A DNA stretch of 7,149 nt. It comes from Bacteroidales bacterium. GTDB lineage: Bacteria; Bacteroidota; Bacteroidia; Bacteroidales; VadinHA17. Positions 1 through 6,499 of the stretch are shown here, piece after piece. Numbering within the stretch: the first letter of the stretch is position 1; each line of letters begins with the position of its first letter. Location of the stretch: the NCBI GenBank assembly GCA_025455505.1, contig JALOMK010000128.1:1-7149 (forward strand). Reading direction: 5' to 3'. A program made the position numbers and the translations under genes. The notes below the pieces were generated by a model. The model did no database searches. It saw only the letters and a list, made by a program, of their open reading frames with translations, and had not been told where the DNA came from.

Positions 1-974
1 CGAGATACTTTTAATGCTGATTTTATGGTCGCCAAGGGTCTTGATTATGTTCTCCTTGTTTTCTATTACTTCAGTGTTATCGAAGGCGCTCTCTGATTTG
101 TGCTCCCTGAGAATGGACACCGGAGGGAATTTATACCTTGAAAGGTCGAGCCTCGGATCATAGTCCTCCATTATTTTCTCAACTTCCGTTTCACTGAGCC
201 TGTCATGAGCGTCGGGTCGGGTTATGTTAATCGGTACTTCGTGAGCTTCTGTGTTTCCGACCGTGGGATTATCAATATCCCTGATAATCGATCCTGTCAT
301 CGCTGTTGCCGGGTTATAGCCGCTGTCTTCATCGTCATCCCCTTCGCTTGTATTTGTATTGTTGCGCACGACGAACTCGAATGGATCATCTTCATCTGTT
401 TCATCCGCTCCCTGGTGAGTGCCAGCCTCTTCTGCATCCCCTGCTGTTTCAGTGCCTGCTTCACCGGCTGTGGATGCAGCGTTTTTTCTGAGCTTCTGAG
501 CCAGGGTTGCAGGTACCCTGACCCTGAAAGACCCGGGGCAAAGATAAAAGCAAGTATAAGCGATACGAGGATTGCCGCCGTGGCAAGTTTGACAGTGATA
601 CTGAAGAGCCTTATTCCGGGGAATTTGAGAAGATAGAGGCCGATTGCACCGAAAATGGCAGGAATAAAGAATGCTCCGAAACCGAAGCCAAATCCTATTA
701 TCATCTTGGCCAGGAAGTGACCGCTTTTTCCACCCCAGTTCCTGACAAGCACATCGGCTCCTGATATTACTTCTGAATCAGGCTGGCTGAGATCTGTTTT
801 ATACCAGATAATGAATGATACGCAGGCAAGAAGGAGATAGAGGGCAAATCCTGAAATCAGGATGCCGCTAATGAAACGTACTCTCTCATCACTGAAAAAT
901 GAATTCTTGCTTTTTTTGTCTTTTTGAGGCTTTTTATTCTTTTTGTCAGTCTCTTCCTGATCTTTCTTCATCAC
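1..974 (-). CDS. ftsK: DNA translocase FtsK, N-terminal part; frameshifted, and cut by the left window edge
   Basis: FtsK is a membrane-anchored hexameric ATPase that pumps chromosomal DNA through the division septum. From the ATG at 974 there is a lysine-rich cytoplasmic head (residues 1-30) followed by membrane segments at about 34-57, 87-117 and 125-145, matching the FtsK_4TM domain. This frame then runs into unrelated sequence and stops at 297. A second minus-strand frame (codons ending on base 1) is open from at least 540 to the edge. It reads as the usual acidic FtsK linker (DDPFEFVVRN at about 364-393), then DYDPRLDLSRYKFPPVSIL and NKENIIKTLGDHKISI, which is the start of the motor alpha domain. 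The two halves therefore belong together but are out of frame. The fourth membrane helix and its preceding GG..HG loop, expected from the family, are not visible. The ATPase core and gamma domain lie beyond the edge. Family identity is secure. Whether the break is real or an assembly error cannot be decided here. Confidence 0.85.
480..545 (-). other. ftsK: Frameshift, possibly with a small deletion, inside ftsK
   Basis: Upstream of this interval (higher coordinates) the good frame ends in membrane helix 3 followed by APGLSGSGYL. Downstream, the good frame is the one reading AASTAGEAGTET and then the acidic linker. Going from one to the other needs a -1 shift, equivalent to one missing base or a deletion whose length is not a multiple of three. 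A run of six A residues on the minus strand (T at 482-487) is a possible single-base error site. A single base would not explain the missing fourth helix, so a small out-of-frame deletion is the better fit. Confidence 0.7.
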
Positions 975-992
975 TCTAAATTAAAAGCAGTC

Positions 993-1023
993 CAAAGGTA
1001 ATAATTTTGAGGCTCCCTGCAAA
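993..1023 (-). promoter_or_regulatory. Bacteroidota-type promoter of ftsK
   Basis: On the minus strand there is a -33 element TTTG (complement of 1020-1023), then 19 bases, then the -7 element TACCTTTG (complement of 993-1000). This matches the phylum consensus TTTG-N19-TAnnTTTG exactly. Transcription would start about 7 bases further on, leaving a leader of only about 10-15 bases before the ATG at 974. It implies that ftsK is transcribed separately from the lipoprotein gene upstream. Confidence 0.6.
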
Positions 1024-1082
1024 AGAAGGAAAAATGATGCATGAGGGCGGATTGTTTGCAACAGGTTCCCGGGATGGGTGGC

Positions 1083-1766
1083 TCAGAGGCTTATCATGGC
1101 GGTGATGAACTTGTTTATATCATCGCGTGAGACCTTTTTGAATGACTTCCTCCTTTCGAAAATCTTGTCGGGCACGTCCCTCCTGTAAACGGATTCAGCC
1201 TCGAAATGGAGCTCGGTATCGCCCAGCCTGAAGAAGAAACTCAGCAGCACGCCGTCAATGGAGTTGAACGGATTTGATGCATTCGAATTCGGCAGTCCGA
1301 TTTCATCTGTGTACCATATGTTGTAAACCTGCGACGACCTGTCCGGAAAAATTATCTCGGCATTCCTGCAGTTAAATCCGCATATCACGGCAGTTTTGTC
1401 TGTTTTAATAATTTGCAGCCCTTCCATTGAACTGAATCCGGGGAAGATCTCTTCCGGACTGGCTGGATAATAGTACTTTCTGCTGAAGAAAGAGTAGTAT
1501 GTGTCGTAAATTTCGTTCTCTGGGTTAACTAGGTTTGTAATGCCTGCCTTGCCATAGGGTGAAAGAAGTTCAAACAGGATCTTGTCATCCTTGAATGTAA
1601 CAGTGAGGTTTTTTGGCAGAAATTCAACAGGGACAGCTAATTCACCAACATAATTGACACTGTAGTTTATTTCCCCTTCTTTTATGAATTTAGATCCCCT
1701 TCTATTACAGGAATAACCAGATATAACTAATACCAGTGCCAATAAAAGCGCCAATCTGACTCTCAC
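1083..1766 (-). CDS. Predicted lipoprotein of unknown function
   Basis: This is a 227-residue protein starting at GTG. Residues 1-19 form a signal peptide (MRVR, then a leucine/valine core), and Cys20 in SGYSC is a plausible lipidation site, although Tyr at -2 is not the textbook lipobox. The mature part looks beta-rich, with GEINYSVNY, then NLTVTFKDDKILFELLSPYG, and near the middle a K-x4-I-x-GFNCRNAEIIF motif followed by YNIWYTDEIGLPN. The stretch from the GFNC motif to WYTDEI resembles Bacteroidota periplasmic families such as GLPGLI and DUF4412, whose function is unknown. I recognise this resemblance from memory and it is tentative. The C-terminus is basic (ERRKSFKKVSRDD). It sits upstream of ftsK on the same strand, with a 108-base gap containing a separate ftsK promoter, so no shared function should be read from the position. 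It is probably anchored in the outer membrane or periplasm. No gene name can be supported. Confidence 0.75.
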   Translation of the reverse strand: MRVRLALLLALVLVISGYSCNRRGSKFIKEGEINYSVNYVGELAVPVEFLPKNLTVTFKDDKILFELLSPYGKAGITNLVNPENEIYDTYYSFFSRKYYYPASPEEIFPGFSSMEGLQIIKTDKTAVICGFNCRNAEIIFPDRSSQVYNIWYTDEIGLPNSNASNPFNSIDGVLLSFFFRLGDTELHFEAESVYRRDVPDKIFERRKSFKKVSRDDINKFITAMISL

Positions 1767-1854
1767 CTGTCTATAACTATTTGAATTTCGTAAATGTAAT
1801 GTTTTTTTTGATTTTTTATCGTCGGCCTGATATTTTATAGCTTTGGCTTGAAAA

Positions 1855-1872
1855 ATATGTTATTTAACATAT
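1855..1872. promoter_or_regulatory. Perfect inverted repeat, candidate operator between divergent genes
   Basis: ATATGTTA (1855-1862) and TAACATAT (1865-1872) are perfect reverse complements separated by TT. The site lies in the 180-base divergent region, 88 bases upstream of the lipoprotein start and 74 bases upstream of the carbamate kinase start. Spacing and symmetry suit a dimeric regulator. I cannot assign a regulator family, and the low GC content makes a chance palindrome possible. Confidence 0.35.
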
Positions 1873-1925
1873 AAGTATGCTGTGATTTGGTCTCCCGGAA
1901 CCCGGTCATTCGTTCCTAAATTTAA

Positions 1926-1933
1926 TAGTTTTG
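1926..1933 (+). promoter_or_regulatory. Candidate -7 element for carbamate kinase
   Basis: TAGTTTTG matches the Bacteroidota -7 consensus TAnnTTTG at every fixed position. No TTTG or TTG lies at the expected 18-20 base spacing upstream. Transcription would start about 7 bases before the first ATG at 1947. The missing -33 element suggests either an activator-dependent promoter or a chance match. Confidence 0.3.
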
Positions 1934-1946
1934 CCATATTAATCAT

Positions 1947-2921
1947 ATGCTTATGGAGAGAAAGCTTGCAGTTGTTGCCCTCGGAGGCAATGCTATTCTA
2001 AGGAGTGACCAGGTAGGCACTATCGACGAACAGGAGGAGAATACAACCCTTACCCTTGAGAACCTGGTATTTCTTCTTAACGAAGGTTATGACCTTGTTA
2101 TAACACACGGCAACGGCCCGCAGGTTGGAAACATCCTGATGAGGAACGATGCGGGTGAGCAGATGTACGGGATAGCCCAGATGCCGATTGATATCTGCGT
2201 GGCTGACTCCCAGGGTGGGATAGGTTACATGATTGAACGGATGTTCAGAAATGTACTGAACAGGCACGGCATCAGGAGGAATGTGATATGTATTGTTACT
2301 GAGGTACTTGTTGATGCAGGTGATCCCGCGTTCAGCGATCCTCAGAAGCGTGTAGGGAAAATTTATTCAAAAGCGGAGGCTGATGAGCTCGCAGGCAGGA
2401 AAGGATGGGTGTTCCGCGAAGAGGTAAAGGCAGATGGCGGTTTCAGGAGAGTTGTACCCTCTCCTGTGCCAAAAGGAATAGTGAATCACAGCGTTATATG
2501 TGATCTTGCCCGCAAGGGGAACATTGTAATTGCAGCCGGCGGAGGAGGTATCCCTGTTTACATTGATGAGAAGAATGATATGAGGCCGGCGGAGGCAGTT
2601 ATCGACAAGGACCTTGCATCATCGCTGCTTGCGACATCTATAGGAGCCGACGAGTTCTACATTCTGACAGATGTCCCGTATATCTATATCAACTATAAGA
2701 AGCCTGATCAGCAGGTAAAGGAATTCCTCAATTATGAGGATACAATGAAATATTACATGGAGGGTCAGTTTGCGAAGGGCAGCATGGCTCCGAAAATTGA
2801 AGCCTGCATGAACTTTGTGAAGAACGGGGGCAGAAAAAGCGTAATAACCGAAGCCTTTAAGCTTGCAGACAAGAAATACGGATCGAAGATAACAATGGAG
2901 TATGAAGACGAAAGAAGGTGA
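1947..2921 (+). CDS. arcC: Carbamate kinase
   Basis: This cytoplasmic enzyme interconverts carbamoyl phosphate + ADP and carbamate + ATP. In catabolism it runs toward ATP, the energy-yielding last step of arginine or citrulline breakdown. The 324 residues fit the family's usual length of about 310-320. Amino acid kinase motifs are in order: ALGGNA (11-16), HGNGPQVG (54-61), QGGIGY (89-94), RRVVPSP (167-173), AAGGGGIPV (196-204), VIDKDLAS (218-225), LTDV (240-243) and GSMAPKI (278-284). No key motif is missing. Starts at 1947 or 1953 are both possible. The second gives MERKLAVVALGG, closer to the family's normal N-terminus. There is no clear ribosome binding site, as is usual in this phylum. 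The next gene on the strand, ornithine carbamoyltransferase, makes the carbamoyl phosphate this enzyme consumes when citrulline is being broken down. A palindrome lies about 75 bases upstream. Confidence 0.96.
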   Translation: MLMERKLAVVALGGNAILRSDQVGTIDEQEENTTLTLENLVFLLNEGYDLVITHGNGPQVGNILMRNDAGEQMYGIAQMPIDICVADSQGGIGYMIERMFRNVLNRHGIRRNVICIVTEVLVDAGDPAFSDPQKRVGKIYSKAEADELAGRKGWVFREEVKADGGFRRVVPSPVPKGIVNHSVICDLARKGNIVIAAGGGGIPVYIDEKNDMRPAEAVIDKDLASSLLATSIGADEFYILTDVPYIYINYKKPDQQVKEFLNYEDTMKYYMEGQFAKGSMAPKIEACMNFVKNGGRKSVITEAFKLADKKYGSKITMEYEDERR

Positions 2922-2960
2922 TCAGGATCTGATTTTTCACCGCATTTCCTTCAGAATTAC

Positions 2961-2968
2961 TATTTTTG
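2961..2968 (+). promoter_or_regulatory. Candidate -7 element for ornithine carbamoyltransferase
   Basis: TATTTTTG is a full match to TAnnTTTG in the 104-base gap between carbamate kinase and the carbamoyltransferase. The best upstream partner is TTTC at 2935-2938, 22 bases away. That is one mismatch and slightly too long a spacing. If active, it would give the second gene its own transcript with a leader of about 50 bases, besides any readthrough from arcC. Confidence 0.35.
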
Positions 2969-3025
2969 GCATCGGGAAACAACGATAAACACATCTTTTT
3001 AAAATAATTTAAAAAATCACCGGAC

Positions 3026-4030
3026 ATGCAGGTCAATCTTCACAAACGTCATTTTCTCAAACTGCTGGACTTCACCCCGGCGGAGATTAAATATCTTCTT
3101 GATCTTTCTGCGTCGCTCAAGAAAGCAAAGAAAGAAGGAACTGAAAAGCAAATGCTTAAGGGAAAAAACATCGCACTGATATTTGAAAAGGCTTCAACTC
3201 GCACAAGGTGTGCTTTCGAGGTTGCAGCATATGACCAGGGTGCTCATGTTACTTATCTTGGTCCGACAGGCTCCCAGATAGGCCAGAAGGAGTCGATGAA
3301 AGACACTGCCCGCGTTCTCGGAGGAATGTACGACGGAATCGAATACAGGGGATTCGGGCAGGTTATTGTTGAAGAGCTGGCGAAATATGCAGGTGTCCCT
3401 GTCTGGAACGGGCTAACGGATGAGTTTCATCCCACCCAGATCCTTGCCGATTTTCTTACAATGATTGAACACTCCGATAAGCCTCTTGAAAGGATGACGC
3501 TCTGCTATCTCGGGGATGCAAGGTTCAATATGGGCAATTCCCTCATGGTGGGTTCGGCAAAGATGGGCATTGATTTCAGAATTGCAGCTCCGCGTGCCTG
3601 CCAGCCATCAGCCGACCTGGTTGAAAAATGCCGTGCCATTGCTGAGCAGACCGGAGCAAGGATAACGATAACTGAAAATGTAGATGATGCAGTCAGGGGA
3701 GCAGATTTCCTGTATACCGACGTTTGGGTGTCGATGGGCGAACCTGATTCTGTCTGGGCGGAAAGGATAGCCCTTCTTAAGCCATACCAGGTGAACCTTG
3801 ATGTCATCAGGAAGACAGGTAACAATGAAGTTAAATTCCTGCATTGTCTTCCCGCATTCCATAACAGGGAAACAAAAATGGGAGAGGAGATTTTCAGGAA
3901 ATACGGACTTGACGGGCTTGAAGTCACAGAGGAAGTCTTCGAATCATCCCGCTCTATAGTTTTCGATGAGGCTGAAAACAGGCTTCACACAATCAAGGCA
4001 GTGATGGTTGCTACCTTATCCACTCCCTGA
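3026..4030 (+). CDS. Ornithine carbamoyltransferase (long ArgI/ArcB-type form)
   Basis: This enzyme catalyses carbamoyl phosphate + L-ornithine = citrulline + phosphate, reversibly, in the cytoplasm. The 334 residues match the long form typified by E. coli ArgI and by catabolic ArcB. The carbamoyl phosphate site STRTR is at 57-61, followed by HPTQ (135-138), the central FNMGNS (167-172), the ornithine-binding DVWVSMGEP (232-240) and the HCLP loop (273-276). The C-terminus [20 protein letters not shown] and IKAVMVATL is intact. The first ATG gives [16 protein letters not shown], the standard family N-terminus. Many Bacteroidota instead make arginine with a divergent N-acetyl- or N-succinylornithine carbamoyltransferase. 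This gene has the canonical ornithine motifs, so together with the adjacent carbamate kinase a catabolic role is likely, but that is inference. I leave the symbol blank because arcB and argF/argI cannot be told apart from sequence alone. The 3' end overlaps the opposing DUF456 gene by 20 bases. Confidence 0.95.
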   Translation: MQVNLHKRHFLKLLDFTPAEIKYLLDLSASLKKAKKEGTEKQMLKGKNIALIFEKASTRTRCAFEVAAYDQGAHVTYLGPTGSQIGQKESMKDTARVLGGMYDGIEYRGFGQVIVEELAKYAGVPVWNGLTDEFHPTQILADFLTMIEHSDKPLERMTLCYLGDARFNMGNSLMVGSAKMGIDFRIAAPRACQPSADLVEKCRAIAEQTGARITITENVDDAVRGADFLYTDVWVSMGEPDSVWAERIALLKPYQVNLDVIRKTGNNEVKFLHCLPAFHNRETKMGEEIFRKYGLDGLEVTEEVFESSRSIVFDEAENRLHTIKAVMVATLSTP

Positions 4031-4490
4031 AAAAGAAAAAAGTCATAACGAATGAGGCTGCAAGTTTGAGTCCGATGCCTGTCAGAAAACCAAGCAGGCT
4101 TCCGAATCCAGCTTTCAGTGCATAGTTGAGATCATCCCTGTAGATCATCTCACCGATGAAAGCCCCCACAAGCGGGCCGATGATAATTCCCAGGGGACCC
4201 AGGAAGAGACCTATGACAAGGCCGACAGTGGCACCTCTCATTCCGTATTTTGATCCCACAAACTTACGTGTGCCCCATACCGGAACTATATAGTCGAGGA
4301 CAGTGACAACCAGGGCAAGAATTCCCAGAACAATGAGTGTTGTATCGCCGAACTGGCCGAAACGGCTTAGGTGCAGCATCAAAATAGCCAGGAAACTGAA
4401 TGGAGGGCCGGGCAGTACAGGCACCAGGCAGCCAATTATTCCAAGGACTATGAGAATAAGTCCTGTTCCCAGGAGAATATAATCAGACAT
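4011..4490 (-). CDS. DUF456 family integral membrane protein
   Basis: This is a 159-residue, very hydrophobic protein of the DUF456 family, whose function is unknown. Visible family marks are [11 protein letters not shown] (20-30) at the end of the first helix, the loop [16 protein letters not shown] (75-90), and the glycine/proline-rich [18 protein letters not shown] (97-114). Predicted membrane segments lie at about 4-25, 30-41, 50-70, 84-115 (probably two) and 126-155. The glycine-rich pattern is reminiscent of small glycine-zipper membrane proteins. It lies 27 bases downstream of the PUR-alpha-like gene on the same strand and is very probably cotranscribed with it. Its last six codons overlap the end of the convergent carbamoyltransferase gene. 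The start at 4490 ([10 protein letters not shown]) leads directly into the first helix, as expected for the family. Confidence 0.88.
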   Translation of the reverse strand: MSDYILLGTGLILIVLGIIGCLVPVLPGPPFSFLAILMLHLSRFGQFGDTTLIVLGILALVVTVLDYIVPVWGTRKFVGSKYGMRGATVGLVIGLFLGPLGIIIGPLVGAFIGEMIYRDDLNYALKAGFGSLLGFLTGIGLKLAASFVMTFFFFREWIR

Positions 4491-4517
4491 ACCCGGACCT
4501 TATTGTAAAATGAATTG

Positions 4518-4922
4518 CTAACTGTTCTTCCCCAGGTCTTCGAATTCTACATTTGTGTATTCTTCAGCTGCCACAGCTGTTTGCTTTTCTGAATACTCCC
4601 TGCTGACAGTTTCTGCAACGGGAGCACTTTCCATCCTCCCGCTCCCGATGAAGTCAACGGCATCCTTCAATCCCTCGGCAAACTTCTCAAAGTCTTCCTT
4701 GTACAGAAAGATCTTGTGCTTCTCATAAAAAACCTTCCCCTCGTTGCCAAGTCTCTTTTTGCTTTCGGTGATGGTAAGGTAATAATCGTCTTTTCGTGTA
4801 GCCTTAACATCGAAAAAATAAGTCCTTTTCCCGGCACGCACCACCCTTGTGAAGATCTCCTCCTTTACGGCTTTTTCATCATGACCGTTAATCTCTTCCT
4901 TGATTCCTGCTTCCTCTTCCAT
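4518..4922 (-). CDS. PUR-alpha-like (DUF3276) putative nucleic-acid-binding protein
   Basis: This 134-residue protein belongs to the Bacteroidota DUF3276 / PUR-family group. It has one PUR repeat at about residues 20-92: EEIFTRVVRAGKRTYFFDVK, then DDYYLTITESKKR, then YEKHKIFLYKEDFEKFAEGL and AVDFI. PUR repeats form a beta-sheet plus helix unit that binds single-stranded DNA or RNA in characterised members, so a cytoplasmic nucleic-acid-binding role is likely, but the target is unknown. The N-terminus (MEEEAGIKEE) and the C-terminal tail (from about residue 95, ending VEFEDLGKNS) are acidic, low-complexity and probably disordered. It has a good Bacteroidota promoter of its own and leads a two-gene unit with the DUF456 protein. 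It is divergent from nusB. Confidence 0.9.
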   Translation of the reverse strand: MEEEAGIKEEINGHDEKAVKEEIFTRVVRAGKRTYFFDVKATRKDDYYLTITESKKRLGNEGKVFYEKHKIFLYKEDFEKFAEGLKDAVDFIGSGRMESAPVAETVSREYSEKQTAVAAEEYTNVEFEDLGKNS

Positions 4923-4955
4923 TTCCAGATCAGTTAGTTAGGGTTATTGTATTGT

Positions 4956-4985
4956 CAAATGTAACAAATATTTTATCAAATCAAA
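4956..4985 (-). promoter_or_regulatory. Bacteroidota-type promoter of the PUR-alpha-like gene
   Basis: On the minus strand, TTTG (complement of 4982-4985), 18 bases, then TACATTTG (complement of 4956-4963). All fixed positions of both elements match and the spacing is within one base of the optimum. The inferred start is near 4949, giving a leader of about 27 bases before the ATG at 4922. Confidence 0.55.
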
Positions 4986-5030
4986 ACTGGGCTTAATAAT
5001 TGTGAACACTGCCTTAATTACGGCTTGCAT

Positions 5031-5060
5031 TTTGAAGAAAGGGGAAAAAGAGTATTTTTG
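5031..5060 (+). promoter_or_regulatory. Bacteroidota-type promoter of nusB
   Basis: TTTG (5031-5034), 18 bases, then TATTTTTG (5053-5060): a full match to the phylum consensus. The expected transcript start near 5067 leaves about 20 bases before the ATG at 5088. This argues against any nusB start further upstream, such as the in-frame TTG at 5025. The -33 box lies 45 bases from that of the divergent PUR-alpha-like promoter. Confidence 0.55.
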
Positions 5061-5087
5061 CAGCGTAAAATTTGTGGTTCTTTATTG

Positions 5088-6065
5088 ATGATAAGCAGAA
5101 GATTATTGCGCATTAAGGCCCTGATGGCTCTTTACGCGTTTAACCGCAGGGAGGATGATAACCTGTCAACCGCCGAAGCAGAACTGATGTTCAGCATCGG
5201 CAAGACATACGATCTCTATCACCAGATACTTCTCCTTGTCATCGAACTTGCAGACATTGCGTCCGAAAAGATAGAACAGGCATTGCAGAAAAGGATGCCG
5301 ACGGCACAGGATCTTAACCCTAAAAGAAGGTTTGTCGATAACATGCTAATAGCTCAACTGAGGGAAAATGAGGCCCTTAATGACTACCTGGCTTCAAAAA
5401 AGATCAGCTGGAGCAATCATCAGCACATCCCCAGAACCCTGTACAATAAACTTCTTGCCTGGGATGCCTACGATGAATACATGAGCAGCGATGTACATAC
5501 ATACACACAGGACAGGAAATTCATAACTGCAATTATCACTCAATTCTTTGCTACGTCCGAAGACCTGCTGTCAAACCTCGAGGAACAAAGCATTTACTGG
5601 AATGATGATATGGAGTATGTTGTATCAATGGCAGAAAAAACTCTTAAGAAATTCAGACAGGACTCCGGGGAGAAGCAGGCGCTGATGCCACTTTTCAAGA
5701 ACAGCGATGATGAGAGTTTTGTTAAGTCACTTTTCAGGAAGGCAGTGATCCATTCCAGTGAGTATTCGGGGCTTATCGACAGGAATACCACAAACTGGGA
5801 AGTTGACAGGATAGCCCTTATGGATATCCTGGTGATGCAGCTGGCAGTTACTGAAATGCTTGAATTCCAGGAGATCCCTGTGAAAGTTACTCTCAATGAA
5901 TATATCGAAATAGCAAAATACTACTGTACATCAAAAAGCAGTACTTTTGTGAATGGCATTCTTGACAATATCGTTAAGGAAATGCGGGAGAAAGGGCTTC
6001 TCAACAAATCAGGCCGCGGCCTGGTCGGAGAATCGGAGGATGATACTGAGCAAAATGCCATATAA
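5088..6065 (+). CDS. nusB: Transcription antitermination factor NusB (long Bacteroidota form)
   Basis: NusB pairs with ribosomal protein S10 (NusE) and binds boxA RNA, supporting antitermination on rRNA operons. The frame extends to a TTG at 5025, but the ATG at 5088 (MISRRLLRIKALMALYAF) gives the normal NusB N-terminus and lies just after the promoter, so it is preferred (325 residues). The length is about twice that of E. coli NusB (139), as is usual in Bacteroidota: an N-terminal helix is followed by a long helical insert (about residues 20-225) before the conserved core. The core includes NWEVDRIALMDILVMQLAV (about 236-254), EIPVKVTLNEYIEIAKYY (262-279) and STFVNGILDNIVKEM (285-299). The tail is acidic (GESEDDTEQ). 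It is the first gene of a run with yajC and coaE, 43 bases before yajC. Confidence 0.93.
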   Translation: MISRRLLRIKALMALYAFNRREDDNLSTAEAELMFSIGKTYDLYHQILLLVIELADIASEKIEQALQKRMPTAQDLNPKRRFVDNMLIAQLRENEALNDYLASKKISWSNHQHIPRTLYNKLLAWDAYDEYMSSDVHTYTQDRKFITAIITQFFATSEDLLSNLEEQSIYWNDDMEYVVSMAEKTLKKFRQDSGEKQALMPLFKNSDDESFVKSLFRKAVIHSSEYSGLIDRNTTNWEVDRIALMDILVMQLAVTEMLEFQEIPVKVTLNEYIEIAKYYCTSKSSTFVNGILDNIVKEMREKGLLNKSGRGLVGESEDDTEQNAI

Positions 6066-6108
6066 CCCGGCGACATTAATAACAAAATAAAAATCAATAA
6101 CTAAAAAC

Positions 6109-6432
6109 ATGAGTACATTTGCTTATCTTTTTCTTATGGCCAATCCGGCAGGAGCTTCCAGCCAGACAAATCCGCTTGTATCCTTTCTTCCACTGATACT
6201 GGTTTTCGTGGTATTTTATTTTTTCATGATCAGACCACAGATGAAGAAGCAGAAGGAAATGAACAACTACAGGTCTGCCCTTAAAAGAGGCGACAGGGTT
6301 GTTACAACCGGCGGCATTTATGGCAAGGTGAACGAGGTAAAGGATAATTACATCACAATGGATGTAGGCGGCGACGTACGGCTGAAGGTTGACAAGAATG
6401 CCATCCTCAAGGATGCTTCTGCTGAAGAGTAA
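6109..6432 (+). CDS. yajC: Preprotein translocase subunit YajC
   Basis: YajC is a small inner-membrane protein associated with SecDF in the Sec translocon. The 107 residues fit the family length. A short periplasmic N-terminus rich in Ala, Gly and Ser (MANPAGASSQTNP) is followed by a single membrane helix at about 24-41. The hallmark RPQMKKQKEM (42-51) comes directly after it. The cytoplasmic beta domain contains GDRVVTTGGIYGKV (61-74) and DVRLKVDKNAIL (89-100). All YajC landmarks are present. The 43-base gap after nusB is AT-rich and has no clear promoter, so cotranscription with nusB is likely. The nusB-yajC order is common in Bacteroidota. Confidence 0.95.
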   Translation: MSTFAYLFLMANPAGASSQTNPLVSFLPLILVFVVFYFFMIRPQMKKQKEMNNYRSALKRGDRVVTTGGIYGKVNEVKDNYITMDVGGDVRLKVDKNAILKDASAEE

Positions 6433-6499
6433 CAGGGACCTGCACAGGATCTGCGTTCGTTCGCACTAAGAGCCTTTTGTGCTACAAGTCTCCAGGACA

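Noticed and set aside
482..487. Programmed -1 frameshift in ftsK at a run of six A on the minus strand
   Set aside because: The A AAA AAC heptamer present there is not in register with the upstream frame, no downstream stimulatory hairpin was seen, and slippage would not restore the missing fourth helix. Deletion or assembly error is simpler.
205..636. Plus-strand open frame of 143 codons (and a shorter one at 306-491)
   Set aside because: It lies antisense to the ftsK linker, is cysteine- and serine-rich with no recognisable domain, and the minus strand here reads as genuine FtsK sequence.
1791..1798. TACATTTA on the minus strand as a -7 element for the lipoprotein gene
   Set aside because: It misses the final G of the consensus and no TTTG lies at the right distance, so it was not listed as a promoter.
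1998..2267. Minus-strand open frame inside carbamate kinase
   Set aside because: Antisense shadow of the HGNGPQVG to QGGIGY region of carbamate kinase, without its own promoter or family resemblance.
2921..2937. Possible intrinsic terminator after carbamate kinase (ATCAG-GAT-CTGAT followed by Ts)
   Set aside because: The stem is only five pairs, AT-rich and begins on the stop codon; too weak to call.
3505..3927. Minus-strand open frames inside the carbamoyltransferase gene (also 3608-3862)
   Set aside because: They are shadows of the strongly conserved carbamoyltransferase frame and have no domain features.
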